A stretch of 64,000 nucleotides of DNA from Pedobacter foliorum (GTDB taxonomy: Bacteria > Bacteroidota > Bacteroidia > Sphingobacteriales > Sphingobacteriaceae). The translations under genes were made by a program, and so were the position numbers. The notes below the pieces were generated by a model that ran no database searches, was not told the DNA's origin, and saw only the letters and a program-made list of their open reading frames with translations. Shown here piece after piece: positions 27,863 through 34,916 of this stretch. Numbering within the stretch: position 1 is the stretch's first letter; each line of letters begins with the position of its first letter. The DNA is taken from assembly GCF_013266735.1 (NCBI RefSeq), contig NZ_JABSNU010000001.1, forward strand, positions 620,001-684,000, given 5' to 3'.

Positions 27863-28195
27863 TTGATGGTTGTTGGTACTATCAAAACACTTTCTATATT
27901 TGCAAAATCAATACAAGAACCAGCCTTAAACCAAACATCTTTTGAAACCGCATTGGCAACAGTAATTGCAAGCGTAAATGCCAGAGAGCGTTATTATCCT
28001 GAAACGATTACAGAGTCTTCACTTAAAGCCTTAACCTTAAATGATATCAAAGCATATTATGCCAGAAACATTATACCTTCAAATACATACCTAACCATTG
28101 CAGGTAACATTAGTGCTTCCGAAGCGAAAGCCCTTGCAAGGAAATCTTTTGGAGCATGGAACAACTCTACCTATGAACTACTGGCTACCAAATAG
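27863..28195 (+). pseudogene. Fragment of an M16 (insulinase-like) peptidase
   Basis: 110 codons matching an inner segment of M16 peptidases: ETITESSLKALTLNDIKAYYARNIIPSNTYLTIAGNISASEAKALARKSFGAW. The zinc motif HxxEH and the other repeats are absent and no proper start exists. A terminator-like hairpin lies 20 bases after the stop, probably the original gene's. Confidence 0.7.
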
Positions 28196-28214
28196 CTGAT
28201 TAGTGATTGATAAG

Positions 28215-28245
28215 CTGTCTGGAATTGTTCCGGGCAGTTTTTTTT
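28215..28245 (+). terminator. Intrinsic terminator after the M16 fragment
   Basis: CTGTCTGGAA, loop TTG, TTCCGGGCAG, then eight T (28238-28245). Ten pairs including G-T. It lies between convergent genes and could also serve the histidine kinase coming from the other side. Confidence 0.75.
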
Positions 28246-28262
28246 ATCATTATTTTGGGGGT

Positions 28263-30287
28263 TTATATTGGAAATTCGATGTAAAATGAAGTGCCGGTAT
28301 TTGGTTCACTTTCAAACCAGATCTTCCCATTGTGCGCTTCCACAATTTGACGCGAAATAGCCAACCCTAGCCCAAATGATTCTTCTCCGTCTGTTCCTGC
28401 TCTCTTGGCGTTTGTAAATAAATTAAATATGCCATCGTGCAGTTCTTCAGGTATTCCGATGCCCTGGTCTTTAATCCGAATCCGAGCAATATTTTCCATT
28501 TTAAAAACGTCGACATTAATTATTGATCCGGAAGGACTAAACTTTATTGCATTTCCTATTAAATTTCCGAACAGTCGCCAAAGTTTCTCACGGTTTGCAA
28601 TCAGAGATATTTCTACAGCATTCAAAATTATTTTCTGACCTTTTTCCTTTGCCTTAAGATTTAGGGTTTTTACACAATACTCTAATAAAGAGTGGATCCC
28701 AATCGAATCCTTTTCCAATCCTTCAAAAGAGCTATTCATACTTAACAGATTCCCTACCATATCCAATGATCGAAGATTTGTTTCTTTAATCAATTCTAAC
28801 ATTTCTTTGTTGTCCTCGCTAAGCTCATTGGTTTCCAAGACAAGATCCGCGAGACTAACCGTAGCGGCCATTGGACTTCTCAGGTCATGTACAACCATTC
28901 TCATCATACGGGTATTTTCATCCTGACTTTGTTGAAGTGCCTCCATGGCATGTTGTAGGACTTGATTTTGTGCCGTTATTTTTGCATTTAAACTTGCTAG
29001 CTTTTTTCTGTTTTTCAGTACTCCTACTAAAACAACCAATATGATCAATACAAATATGACGGTGATGATCAAATAGGTTTTTCTTAGTTTACTTTCCTTA
29101 TCTAGAACCAGGAGCTTAAAGGATCCATCCATATCAACTTGTCTAAGCTCTTTTTCAGCTTTTCTCATGGAGTCTACAAAAAGCGTAAACTTTTTATGAT
29201 ACGAGTAAGCAGAATCTATTTGATTTCTAGAATCAAAATATCGCCATTTGACAATATATAAGTTTAGCTGCAAATCGGTCTTGTCAACCTTTTTAATGAA
29301 TATCCTGTTCAGCTCTGCGTCTATTTGTTTTATATAATAAATGGCTTTGGAATAATTTCCAGAACGTGTATATAAATAAACAAGATCAATCTTTGAACTT
29401 TCAGCATCAAATCTGTTGTACCCAGACCTGTCGTTTATCTCAATACTTTTCATCAGATAATTGACAGCCTCTTTATCCTTAAATTGATACATGTAAGTGC
29501 CGCCTAAATCTCCATATATCTCCCCACGGGCCGCCATAAATACAGGCGTATGGTTTGGGTAAATCCGTTCGTTTTGATCGAGTACTTTTAAGGCTTCCTG
29601 AAAATAAAAAACCGAGCTGTCTTTACTCTGTTTTGTGCCCAGTTGTCCGTAGGTTAAGCCCAACATGTGTAGTATCTGCTGGTGGAGTATCACCTCTGCT
29701 ACTGGACTAGTTTTTGTTTCACTAGATTCCAGCTCGGCAATGGCCTGTTTGAAATACTGAATTGCTCCTGGAAACTGTAGCTGACTGTACCTTACCATTG
29801 CAAGCTGATTGGTAAATTTTGCCAGACTACTTTTCTTAAGTTTTTTTTTGGCGTAATCCCTTCCGGTATAGTAATTTCTAAAAGCTCCTACGTACTTCTT
29901 TTCAGCCAGAGCTAGATCTCCGAATGCAAAAAAAGTTAAAGCAAACCGTTCCTTTTGCATTTTCTTTAAATCCTTGGTGACCAATTGCATACTGTCTACG
30001 TATATCCTAGCGATAGTTGTATCAGATTCATAATCCAGATAAAACTTATACAGTAAATTATATTTCTTCCATAAATCGTCTGCACTTACATTCTTGAATG
30101 TTCGATATATAGAATCTATATAATGGGGTACCTTTTTTCCTATTCCTCTATTAACAAGATTATTCAACTCAATGTCAAAAGTATCTGTTGAAACGGATTT
30201 ATCATTGTTTTCAGAATTACCAGAAGAACAGGAAAAAATAAACCCGATCAGTGTAATAAACAGGGCCAAATATGCTTTTTTACTCAT
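28263..30287 (-). CDS. TPR-containing membrane sensor histidine kinase
   Basis: 674 residues from the ATG at 30287, chosen because a lipoprotein-like signal (MSKKAYLALFITLIGFIFSCSSG) begins there. TPR-like helices fill about residues 40-390, one membrane helix is TYLIITVIFVLIILVVLVGVL, then a coiled segment, the acceptor box MRMVVHDLRSPMAA (His about 467) and ATPase motifs NLIGNAIKFSP, DQGIGIPEEL and FGLGLAISRQI. This layout is common in Bacteroidetes. No response regulator is adjacent. Confidence 0.88.
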   Translation of the reverse strand: MSKKAYLALFITLIGFIFSCSSGNSENNDKSVSTDTFDIELNNLVNRGIGKKVPHYIDSIYRTFKNVSADDLWKKYNLLYKFYLDYESDTTIARIYVDSMQLVTKDLKKMQKERFALTFFAFGDLALAEKKYVGAFRNYYTGRDYAKKKLKKSSLAKFTNQLAMVRYSQLQFPGAIQYFKQAIAELESSETKTSPVAEVILHQQILHMLGLTYGQLGTKQSKDSSVFYFQEALKVLDQNERIYPNHTPVFMAARGEIYGDLGGTYMYQFKDKEAVNYLMKSIEINDRSGYNRFDAESSKIDLVYLYTRSGNYSKAIYYIKQIDAELNRIFIKKVDKTDLQLNLYIVKWRYFDSRNQIDSAYSYHKKFTLFVDSMRKAEKELRQVDMDGSFKLLVLDKESKLRKTYLIITVIFVLIILVVLVGVLKNRKKLASLNAKITAQNQVLQHAMEALQQSQDENTRMMRMVVHDLRSPMAATVSLADLVLETNELSEDNKEMLELIKETNLRSLDMVGNLLSMNSSFEGLEKDSIGIHSLLEYCVKTLNLKAKEKGQKIILNAVEISLIANREKLWRLFGNLIGNAIKFSPSGSIINVDVFKMENIARIRIKDQGIGIPEELHDGIFNLFTNAKRAGTDGEESFGLGLAISRQIVEAHNGKIWFESEPNTGTSFYIEFPI

Positions 30288-30435
30288 AGGGAACCTCAAG
30301 TTGAACGGTTGAACCAAAATATGCGGGAACTGCAAAATTAAATTTAATGAATATATAGCCTTAATCGCTATTCAGTTTATTCTTTAATAACCACACCCGG
30401 CAAATGGTTTGGCGGCCATTTTAGCCCGAGCCCGG

Positions 30436-30546
30436 AGCAATGGCCCGGGAGAAGGCGATGTAAATAAGCTAAAGACTATTAAACTGCAAATGTATGGCAT
30501 GGCTAGCTTCGAATTGCTGCGAAGATTAGTGCTCAAACCGACTTAA
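30436..30546 (+). pseudogene. C-terminal remnant of an ISL3 family transposase
   Basis: The plus strand reads SNGPGEGDVNKLKTIKLQMY followed by GMASFELLRRLVLKPT and a stop. This is the conserved C-terminal block of ISL3-type transposases, whose pattern is SNGxxEGxVNxLKxIKRQMYGRAxFxLLRxRVL. Everything upstream is lost. Repeat copy B follows at once, fitting the element's right end. Confidence 0.75.
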
Positions 30547-30584
30547 CCAAAAAAGCCGGGAAGAACCACTATCCCGAAATACAC
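30547..30584 (+). repeat. Dispersed repeat copy B, probable IS right end
   Basis: CCAAAAAAGCCGGGAAGAACC then ACTATCCCGAAATACAC. It follows the transposase remnant directly. Its core GGGAAGAACC is the reverse complement of GGTTCTTCCC in copy D, as inverted terminal repeats would be. Confidence 0.55.
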
Positions 30585-30943
30585 AATAACTACCTGACGA
30601 ATTTGTTCCTGATGACCACAACAGCACTGCGCAGATCGAAATTGAATTTATGAAAGAGCAAATTTCGGTCTTTATTGTCACAGGTTTTTCTCTGTGCGTG
30701 AACAGAAATTGACGAAATTAGTAATATTAGAAATATTAATTTTTTGAACAGGAACATTTTTTGTTGATTATCAGTGTTTTATTCGGGTTATTCTAATCTC
30801 GTTAATATTATTTATGGTTACTAATTGTAGGGATATTTATTTTAATCCAATCAAAAAGTCAAGCTGATAAATCTGTAGCACCACAAAAGAATATTCTTTT
30901 CTGTTCATTTTTATTTGATATTTCTTTAACAAATTCAAATGTA

Positions 30944-30951
30944 TATCTTTG
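30944..30951 (+). promoter_or_regulatory. -7 box of the short sigma factor gene
   Basis: TATCTTTG fits TAnnTTTG exactly. It excludes the ATG at 30939 as a start and points to the ATG at 30957, which would give an almost leaderless mRNA. A TTTG lies at 30914-30917, further away than usual. Confidence 0.4.
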
Positions 30952-30956
30952 AAATC

Positions 30957-31391
30957 ATGCATCCCTGCACTAGAAAAGAAGAAGACAAAATAGTGGAACT
31001 CATCCGACAAATGGAATTGTCAGGTATAACCTTGCTCTATGATACTTATGGAGCAGCAATTTATGGAATGATTTCGCGTCTGGTTGATTCTGAAATCATT
31101 GCCGAACAGATATTATCAGATACTTTGATTAGGGTCTGTAATCATATCATAGACTTCAGGCCTGAACATTCTACTTTCTTTACCTGGATCATGAACATTG
31201 TCAGATCTCTGGCAAAAGATCATATCTTTGCAACTATTAAAAATCTAGAAGATAAAGAAGATATAAGTGTTTTTGACCTGATGGTAAACAAAGGTTTTTC
31301 TATAGCGGTAGTCTCGGAATTACTTTCCATAGGCAAGTCAGCATGTGCGATGAAGTTAAGGGCTGAATTGATGACCATAAATATTAAGTGA
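30957..31391 (+). CDS. Short, degenerate ECF-type sigma factor
   Basis: 144 residues. Region 2 is recognisable: GITLLYDTYGAAIYGMISRLVDSEIIAEQILSDTLIRVCNHIIDFRPEHSTFFTWIMNIVRSLAKDH. The usual linker of about 50 residues is nearly absent, and a weak region 4 follows (VFDLMVNKGFSIAVVSELLSIGKSACAMKLRAELM), in which the invariant Gly-Thr-Val-Lys turn is replaced. It overlaps the anti-sigma gene by four bases (GTGA). It may be a true sigma with relaxed promoter choice or a modified regulator. Confidence 0.75.
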   Translation: MHPCTRKEEDKIVELIRQMELSGITLLYDTYGAAIYGMISRLVDSEIIAEQILSDTLIRVCNHIIDFRPEHSTFFTWIMNIVRSLAKDHIFATIKNLEDKEDISVFDLMVNKGFSIAVVSELLSIGKSACAMKLRAELMTINIK

Positions 31392-31990
31392 CCGTGAACC
31401 TGCAAACCTATATAGAAAGTGGTATTTTGGAACTTTACATTTTGAACTTACTTGATGAGTCCGAAAGATTAATGGTCCAATCGATGGTACTGAAGAATCC
31501 TCAATTGAAAATGGAAATTCAGGAAATTGAACGCGCTCTTGAAAATTATGCATTTGAGTATGCTGTTGAGCCTTCTGTAGGGTTAAAGGAGAAGATTGAA
31601 CAAAAGTTGGTGACTTTGGCGGCGGATAATGCTATCCAGGATAAGCTCATACTTATTGATGAATATTCAGATCTTCAGTCTTGGCTGGATTCTGTAACCC
31701 GTCGTTTCCCGGAAGCGTTACATGCAGAGAATTTTTGTGAATTGATTGGGCAAGAGAGCGGATTGAAACAGATGCTGGTGGTATCTACTTTTGACATTGA
31801 AGAAGAAAGCCACGAACAGGAATATGAAAGTTTTTTGATTTTGCGTGGGAAATGCAGATGTACTGTTGATGGAAATATTTTTTTTCTGGAAGCAGGCGGT
31901 TTCACGCAAATTCCATTGAAGGTAAATCATAAGGTAGAGGTTATAGATGGTCCGGTAATGGCTGTCGTTCAATACACGGCAGCAGTTTAA
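31388..31990 (+). CDS. Anti-sigma factor with C-terminal cupin domain, ChrR-like
   Basis: 200 residues with a GTG start inside the sigma gene's stop. The N-terminal 60 residues (YIESGILELYILNLLDESERLMVQSMVLKNPQLKMEIQEIERALE) match the zinc-free anti-sigma N-terminal helices. The C-terminus is a cupin (EQEYESFLILRGKCRCTVDGNIFFLEAGGFTQIPLKVNHKVEV). It has no membrane helix, so it is a cytoplasmic sensor. Few metal-ligand histidines remain in the cupin. The stop overlaps the stop of the convergent gene by four bases. Confidence 0.78.
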   Translation: MTVNLQTYIESGILELYILNLLDESERLMVQSMVLKNPQLKMEIQEIERALENYAFEYAVEPSVGLKEKIEQKLVTLAADNAIQDKLILIDEYSDLQSWLDSVTRRFPEALHAENFCELIGQESGLKQMLVVSTFDIEEESHEQEYESFLILRGKCRCTVDGNIFFLEAGGFTQIPLKVNHKVEVIDGPVMAVVQYTAAV

Positions 31991-32262
31991 TTCTGATTCA
32001 GTTGCTGGTCAATTTTCTCTTGTAAAGCGATTTTAAAATCTTCATCCAGTTCAGTCTGACTTTCTGTATCCAATTGTACTCTTTTTTTGATCATACCATT
32101 GATGAGTATACTTTGTCGCTGGAATATTTTGCAAATGCTGCATCCTGCAAGGTGAATTCTAAGTTCCATTTTTTCTTTTGTAGTCAGCTCAGTGAGTTGC
32201 TTCTTCTCGATAAGGAAAGTCGCTTGTCGGCAGTTGTATATGATTTTAATTAATCTGTTCAT
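31987..32262 (-). CDS. Small zinc-finger-type anti-sigma factor
   Basis: 91 residues without a membrane helix. The motif HLAGCSICKIFQRQS gives the His-x3-Cys-x2-Cys of the anti-sigma zinc-binding domain. It begins 10 bases after the sigma gene stop and is very likely its inhibitor. The short soluble form, with a thiol-metal site, would suit sensing of oxidants, consistent with the Msr operon next door. Confidence 0.82.
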   Translation of the reverse strand: MNRLIKIIYNCRQATFLIEKKQLTELTTKEKMELRIHLAGCSICKIFQRQSILINGMIKKRVQLDTESQTELDEDFKIALQEKIDQQLNQN

Positions 32263-32272
32263 GTCAAAAGGT

Positions 32273-32872
32273 TTAAATCCAATATTTCTGCAGACATGCT
32301 CTTAAACTGAGCTTCGCGCGGTGGATAATGACCCAGAAATTGGCTGGCGTTACTTTTAATGTGCTGCAGATGATCTCTGTACTTTCCTCATCTACATGCT
32401 TCATGGAGAATACGGCGTACCAAAGATTCGGTAGTTTATTCATACACCCCTGAAGTACGCGCTCAAATTCTTTGTGTTGTAAAGGGTTTTCAACAGCGGC
32501 TGCGAATTCCTGTGGTCGGTAGGCGTTATTCCAGTGACCGTCCTGCTCATCAAAAAAATCCTGTTGTTCGTGTTCCTCTTCTAAAATTTCGTTTTGGGAA
32601 TACAGACCAGATGATTTTTTTCGGTAAAGGTCTATGATCTTATTTCTTAGTATGGCTGTCAGCCAGGTTTTTTCAGTGCTCTTTCCTTCAAAATGAGACA
32701 AGCTTTCCAGTGCAGCCAGGAAGGTTTCCTGAACCAGGTCACGCGCCTGCTCCTGGTCATTGATTCTGATAATGGCGTAGCAATAGAGGTAATCTGCATA
32801 GTTACAGACCCACTGGCGCGGATTGGTCAGCTCTGGTAAATCGGGCATTTCTGCCTGCTTATTGTTTTGCAT
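32273..32872 (-). CDS. ECF sigma factor controlling the Msr operon
   Basis: 199 residues from the ATG at 32872. The longer frame reaching 32950 is excluded because its start would lie upstream of the promoter. Region 2 is YADYLYCYAIIRINDQEQARDLVQETFLAALESLSHFEGKSTEKTWLTAILRNKIIDLYRKKS, region 4 CMNKLPNLWYAVFSMKHVDEESTEIICSTLKVTPANFWVIIHRAKLSLRACLQ. It is divergent from the YHS-Msr genes, which carry the same promoter words. Confidence 0.9.
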   Translation of the reverse strand: MQNNKQAEMPDLPELTNPRQWVCNYADYLYCYAIIRINDQEQARDLVQETFLAALESLSHFEGKSTEKTWLTAILRNKIIDLYRKKSSGLYSQNEILEEEHEQQDFFDEQDGHWNNAYRPQEFAAAVENPLQHKEFERVLQGCMNKLPNLWYAVFSMKHVDEESTEIICSTLKVTPANFWVIIHRAKLSLRACLQKYWI

Positions 32873-32909
32873 ACATGCTTTAGCTTGCTTAAATATAGGA
32901 TTATATCTG

Positions 32910-32941
32910 CTTAGTCGCTTGCTTGTAGCAAACCTTACAAG
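32910..32941 (-). promoter_or_regulatory. ECF-type promoter of the sigma gene
   Basis: Minus strand: -35 CTTGTAAGGTTT (32941-32930), 11 bases, -10 GCGACTAAG (32918-32910). It matches the plus-strand promoter ahead of the YHS gene word for word apart from one base in the -10. It implies autoregulation. Confidence 0.75.
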
Positions 32942-33029
32942 AAATGTCAAAAATAAAACAACACCTCTATTTCCTTCTTAAATTGGTATTTGGGGTGAAA
33001 TGGAAAGGCTAGAAAATAATTGAAATTTC

Positions 33030-33060
33030 TTGTAAGGTTTAGGTTGTTGTTGCGACAAAG
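33030..33060 (+). promoter_or_regulatory. ECF-type promoter of the YHS-Msr operon
   Basis: -35 TTGTAAGGTTT (33030-33040), 11 bases, -10 GCGACAAAG (33052-33060), with the first ATG 20 bases further on. Together with the divergent promoter the flanks form a perfect 16-base inverted repeat (32930-32945 and 33025-33040). Confidence 0.78.
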
Positions 33061-33080
33061 GGAGAAAAGAACCTGAAATT

Positions 33081-33545
33081 ATGAAACGATTATTAGTTTA
33101 TTTAATGCTTTCCACATTGCTGATCAGCAATGGATTTACACAATCAACGCATTCAAAACAAAAAATTAACCTGGACAAATCTGGACTCGCTATTGAGGGC
33201 TACGATCCTGTAGCCTATTTCAGGTCAGGAAAGGCTATACCAGGGAAGAAGGAATTTGCTATCGCAGCTGATGGGGTTATGTATAGATTCAGCAATGCTG
33301 AGCATAGGGAACTCTTTAAAGCTGATCCTGGTAAATACCAACCGCAGTACGGTGGCTGGTGTGCTTACGCAATGGGTGCCAAAGGCGAGCTGGTGTCGGT
33401 TGATCCGGAAACATTCAAAGTGCTGAATGGAAAACTGTACTTGTTCTACAATAAGTTTTTTAACAACACGCTGAAAGAATGGAATAAAGCAGAGCAAAGT
33501 TTAAAAATGAAAGCTGACCAGAATTGGTCCAAATTCGACAATTAA
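33081..33545 (+). CDS. Exported YHS-domain protein 1
   Basis: 154 residues: signal peptide (about 1-20, ending FTQS) and a YHS domain (LDKSGLAIEGYDPVAYFRSGKAIPGKKEF ... YGGWCAYAMGAKGELVSVDPETFKVLNGKLYLFYN). Such domains may bind metals; the role in the periplasm is not settled. It is the first gene of the operon behind the ECF-type promoter and similar to the next gene. Confidence 0.88.
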   Translation: MKRLLVYLMLSTLLISNGFTQSTHSKQKINLDKSGLAIEGYDPVAYFRSGKAIPGKKEFAIAADGVMYRFSNAEHRELFKADPGKYQPQYGGWCAYAMGAKGELVSVDPETFKVLNGKLYLFYNKFFNNTLKEWNKAEQSLKMKADQNWSKFDN

Positions 33546-33551
33546 AAATAC

Positions 33552-34001
33552 ATGCATATGAAACTTTTATTCAGTGCCTTGATTTTGGTATGGTTTACCA
33601 CAGGCAGCGTTTACGCACAAAAATCAGAAATATTTGCACCAGCGGGGAAGGCCATTAAGGGCTATGATCCAGTGGCATTTTTTAAAATATCAAAGCCTGT
33701 AAAAGGAAATGACAGCCTTTCTTATACCTGGAAAGAAGCCAAATGGCTGTTTGCAAATAAAGAAAATAGGGAGGATTTTATGGCAGACCCTGAACGGTTT
33801 GCACCACAATATGGTGGCTATTGTGCCTATGGAACTGCGAAGGGACATAAGGCACCGACACAGGCGGAAACCTGGACAATTGTAGGGGACAAGCTTTACT
33901 TCAATTATAATAATAAGGTGAAGGGCTTGTGGGCTAAAGACCAGGAAGCCTTCATCAAAAAAGCCGATGAGAACTGGCCCGAAATTAAAGAAAAGCCTTA
34001 A
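33552..34001 (+). CDS. Exported YHS-domain protein 2
   Basis: 149 residues: signal peptide and a YHS domain (AGKAIKGYDPVAFFKISKPVKGNDSLSYTWKEAKWLFANKENREDFMADPERFAPQYGGYCAYGTAKGHK). It starts six bases after the first YHS gene and shares its plan, so a tandem duplication is likely. The closing WAKDQEAFIKKADENWPEIKE is a helix also seen in gene 1. Confidence 0.88.
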   Translation: MHMKLLFSALILVWFTTGSVYAQKSEIFAPAGKAIKGYDPVAFFKISKPVKGNDSLSYTWKEAKWLFANKENREDFMADPERFAPQYGGYCAYGTAKGHKAPTQAETWTIVGDKLYFNYNNKVKGLWAKDQEAFIKKADENWPEIKEKP

Positions 34002-34012
34002 TCCTTGAAATC

Positions 34013-34411
34013 ATGACTAGTCAACAAAAACATATCGGAGGTTGGATACTGCGTTTAATTGCGGCGGTGATCATGCTGCAAACTTTGTTTTTTAAGTTTA
34101 CAGGAGCACCGGAATCTATTTATATTTTTTCCCGTCTTGGCATGGAACCCTGGGGCAGAATCGGCACAGGTGTAATGGAATTCATCGCTTCCATATTGAT
34201 CTTGATACCAAGAACTAAGGGTCTTGGTGCATTACTTGGATTGGGGCTGATGAGCGGGGCATTGTTCTTTCACCTGACCAGTTTAGGAATTGTAGTTCAG
34301 AATGATCACGGGGTACTGTTTGGGATGGCCTTACTGGTGTTCGCCAGCTGTTTGATCCTGGTTGTTGCCAATCGTGTTCAACTCCGCTCTTTAATTAAAA
34401 ATAAATCCTAA
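34013..34411 (+). CDS. DoxX-like membrane protein
   Basis: 132 residues with four membrane helices (GGWILRLIAAVIMLQTLFFKFTGAPES, GTGVMEFIASILILIPR, LGALLGLGLMSGALFFHLTSLG, VLFGMALLVFASCLILVVAN). It resembles DoxX/DoxD-type proteins; the FKFTGAPES loop after helix 1 is typical of that group. It is probably an inner-membrane partner for quinone-linked or oxidant-defence chemistry, but the role is not established. Confidence 0.75.
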   Translation: MTSQQKHIGGWILRLIAAVIMLQTLFFKFTGAPESIYIFSRLGMEPWGRIGTGVMEFIASILILIPRTKGLGALLGLGLMSGALFFHLTSLGIVVQNDHGVLFGMALLVFASCLILVVANRVQLRSLIKNKS

Positions 34412-34415
34412 TGCC

Positions 34416-34916
34416 ATGTATTTAAAAGAACCCATAGCTGGCCTATTTATCCAAATGGAAAGTATGCTGGATTGCCTAAGTGATCAGCAGTATACCCAAA
34501 AGATTGGGATAATGTCTAATTCTTCGATAGGAGCTCATGTAAGGCATGTGATTGAGTTTTACCTGGAGCTGAACCAAGGGTATTCCAACGGAAATGTGAA
34601 CTATGACCTGCGCAAGAGAGATCATACCATTGAATCCAGCAGAGATTTTGCCTTGCTGAAGCTGGAGGAAACCCTAATGGCATTGGACAAGCCAGATCGG
34701 CAATTGCAGCTTTCCGGGAGTTATAGTTTAGCCGATGAGGCTGGATTTAGTGTCCCCAGCAGTTATTACAGAGAATTGATTTATAACCGGGAACATACAG
34801 TACATCATATGGCTTTAATGCGTATTGGGGTGGAGCGCGTGTCTTCTATCCAGCTACCTGCTCATTTTGGTTTGGCTGTTTCCACTTTAAAACATAAGCA
34901 ATCATGTGTACAGTAA
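34416..34916 (+). CDS. DinB-like four-helix protein
   Basis: 166 residues with the metal-binding histidine arrangement of the DinB/YfiT fold: IGAHVRHVIEFYLEL near residue 46 and NREHTVHHMALMRIG near residue 130. Many relatives are thiol-dependent transferases. The stop lies 13 bases inside the next gene, so the two are translationally coupled. Confidence 0.75.
   Translation: MYLKEPIAGLFIQMESMLDCLSDQQYTQKIGIMSNSSIGAHVRHVIEFYLELNQGYSNGNVNYDLRKRDHTIESSRDFALLKLEETLMALDKPDRQLQLSGSYSLADEAGFSVPSSYYRELIYNREHTVHHMALMRIGVERVSSIQLPAHFGLAVSTLKHKQSCVQ

Larger units (their letters stand above)
30288..30956. other. Intergenic scar region
   Basis: Contains the ISL3 transposase C-terminus, repeat copy B and, at about 30591-30716, a frame reading DEFVPDDHNSTAQIEIEFMK with no recognised family and no start. 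The last 150 bases are AT-rich and lead to the next sigma gene. Confidence 0.45.

Noticed and set aside
32873-32950. Longer N-terminus of the ECF sigma factor
   Set aside because: The extra 26 codons would cover the promoter itself, so they cannot be transcribed from it.
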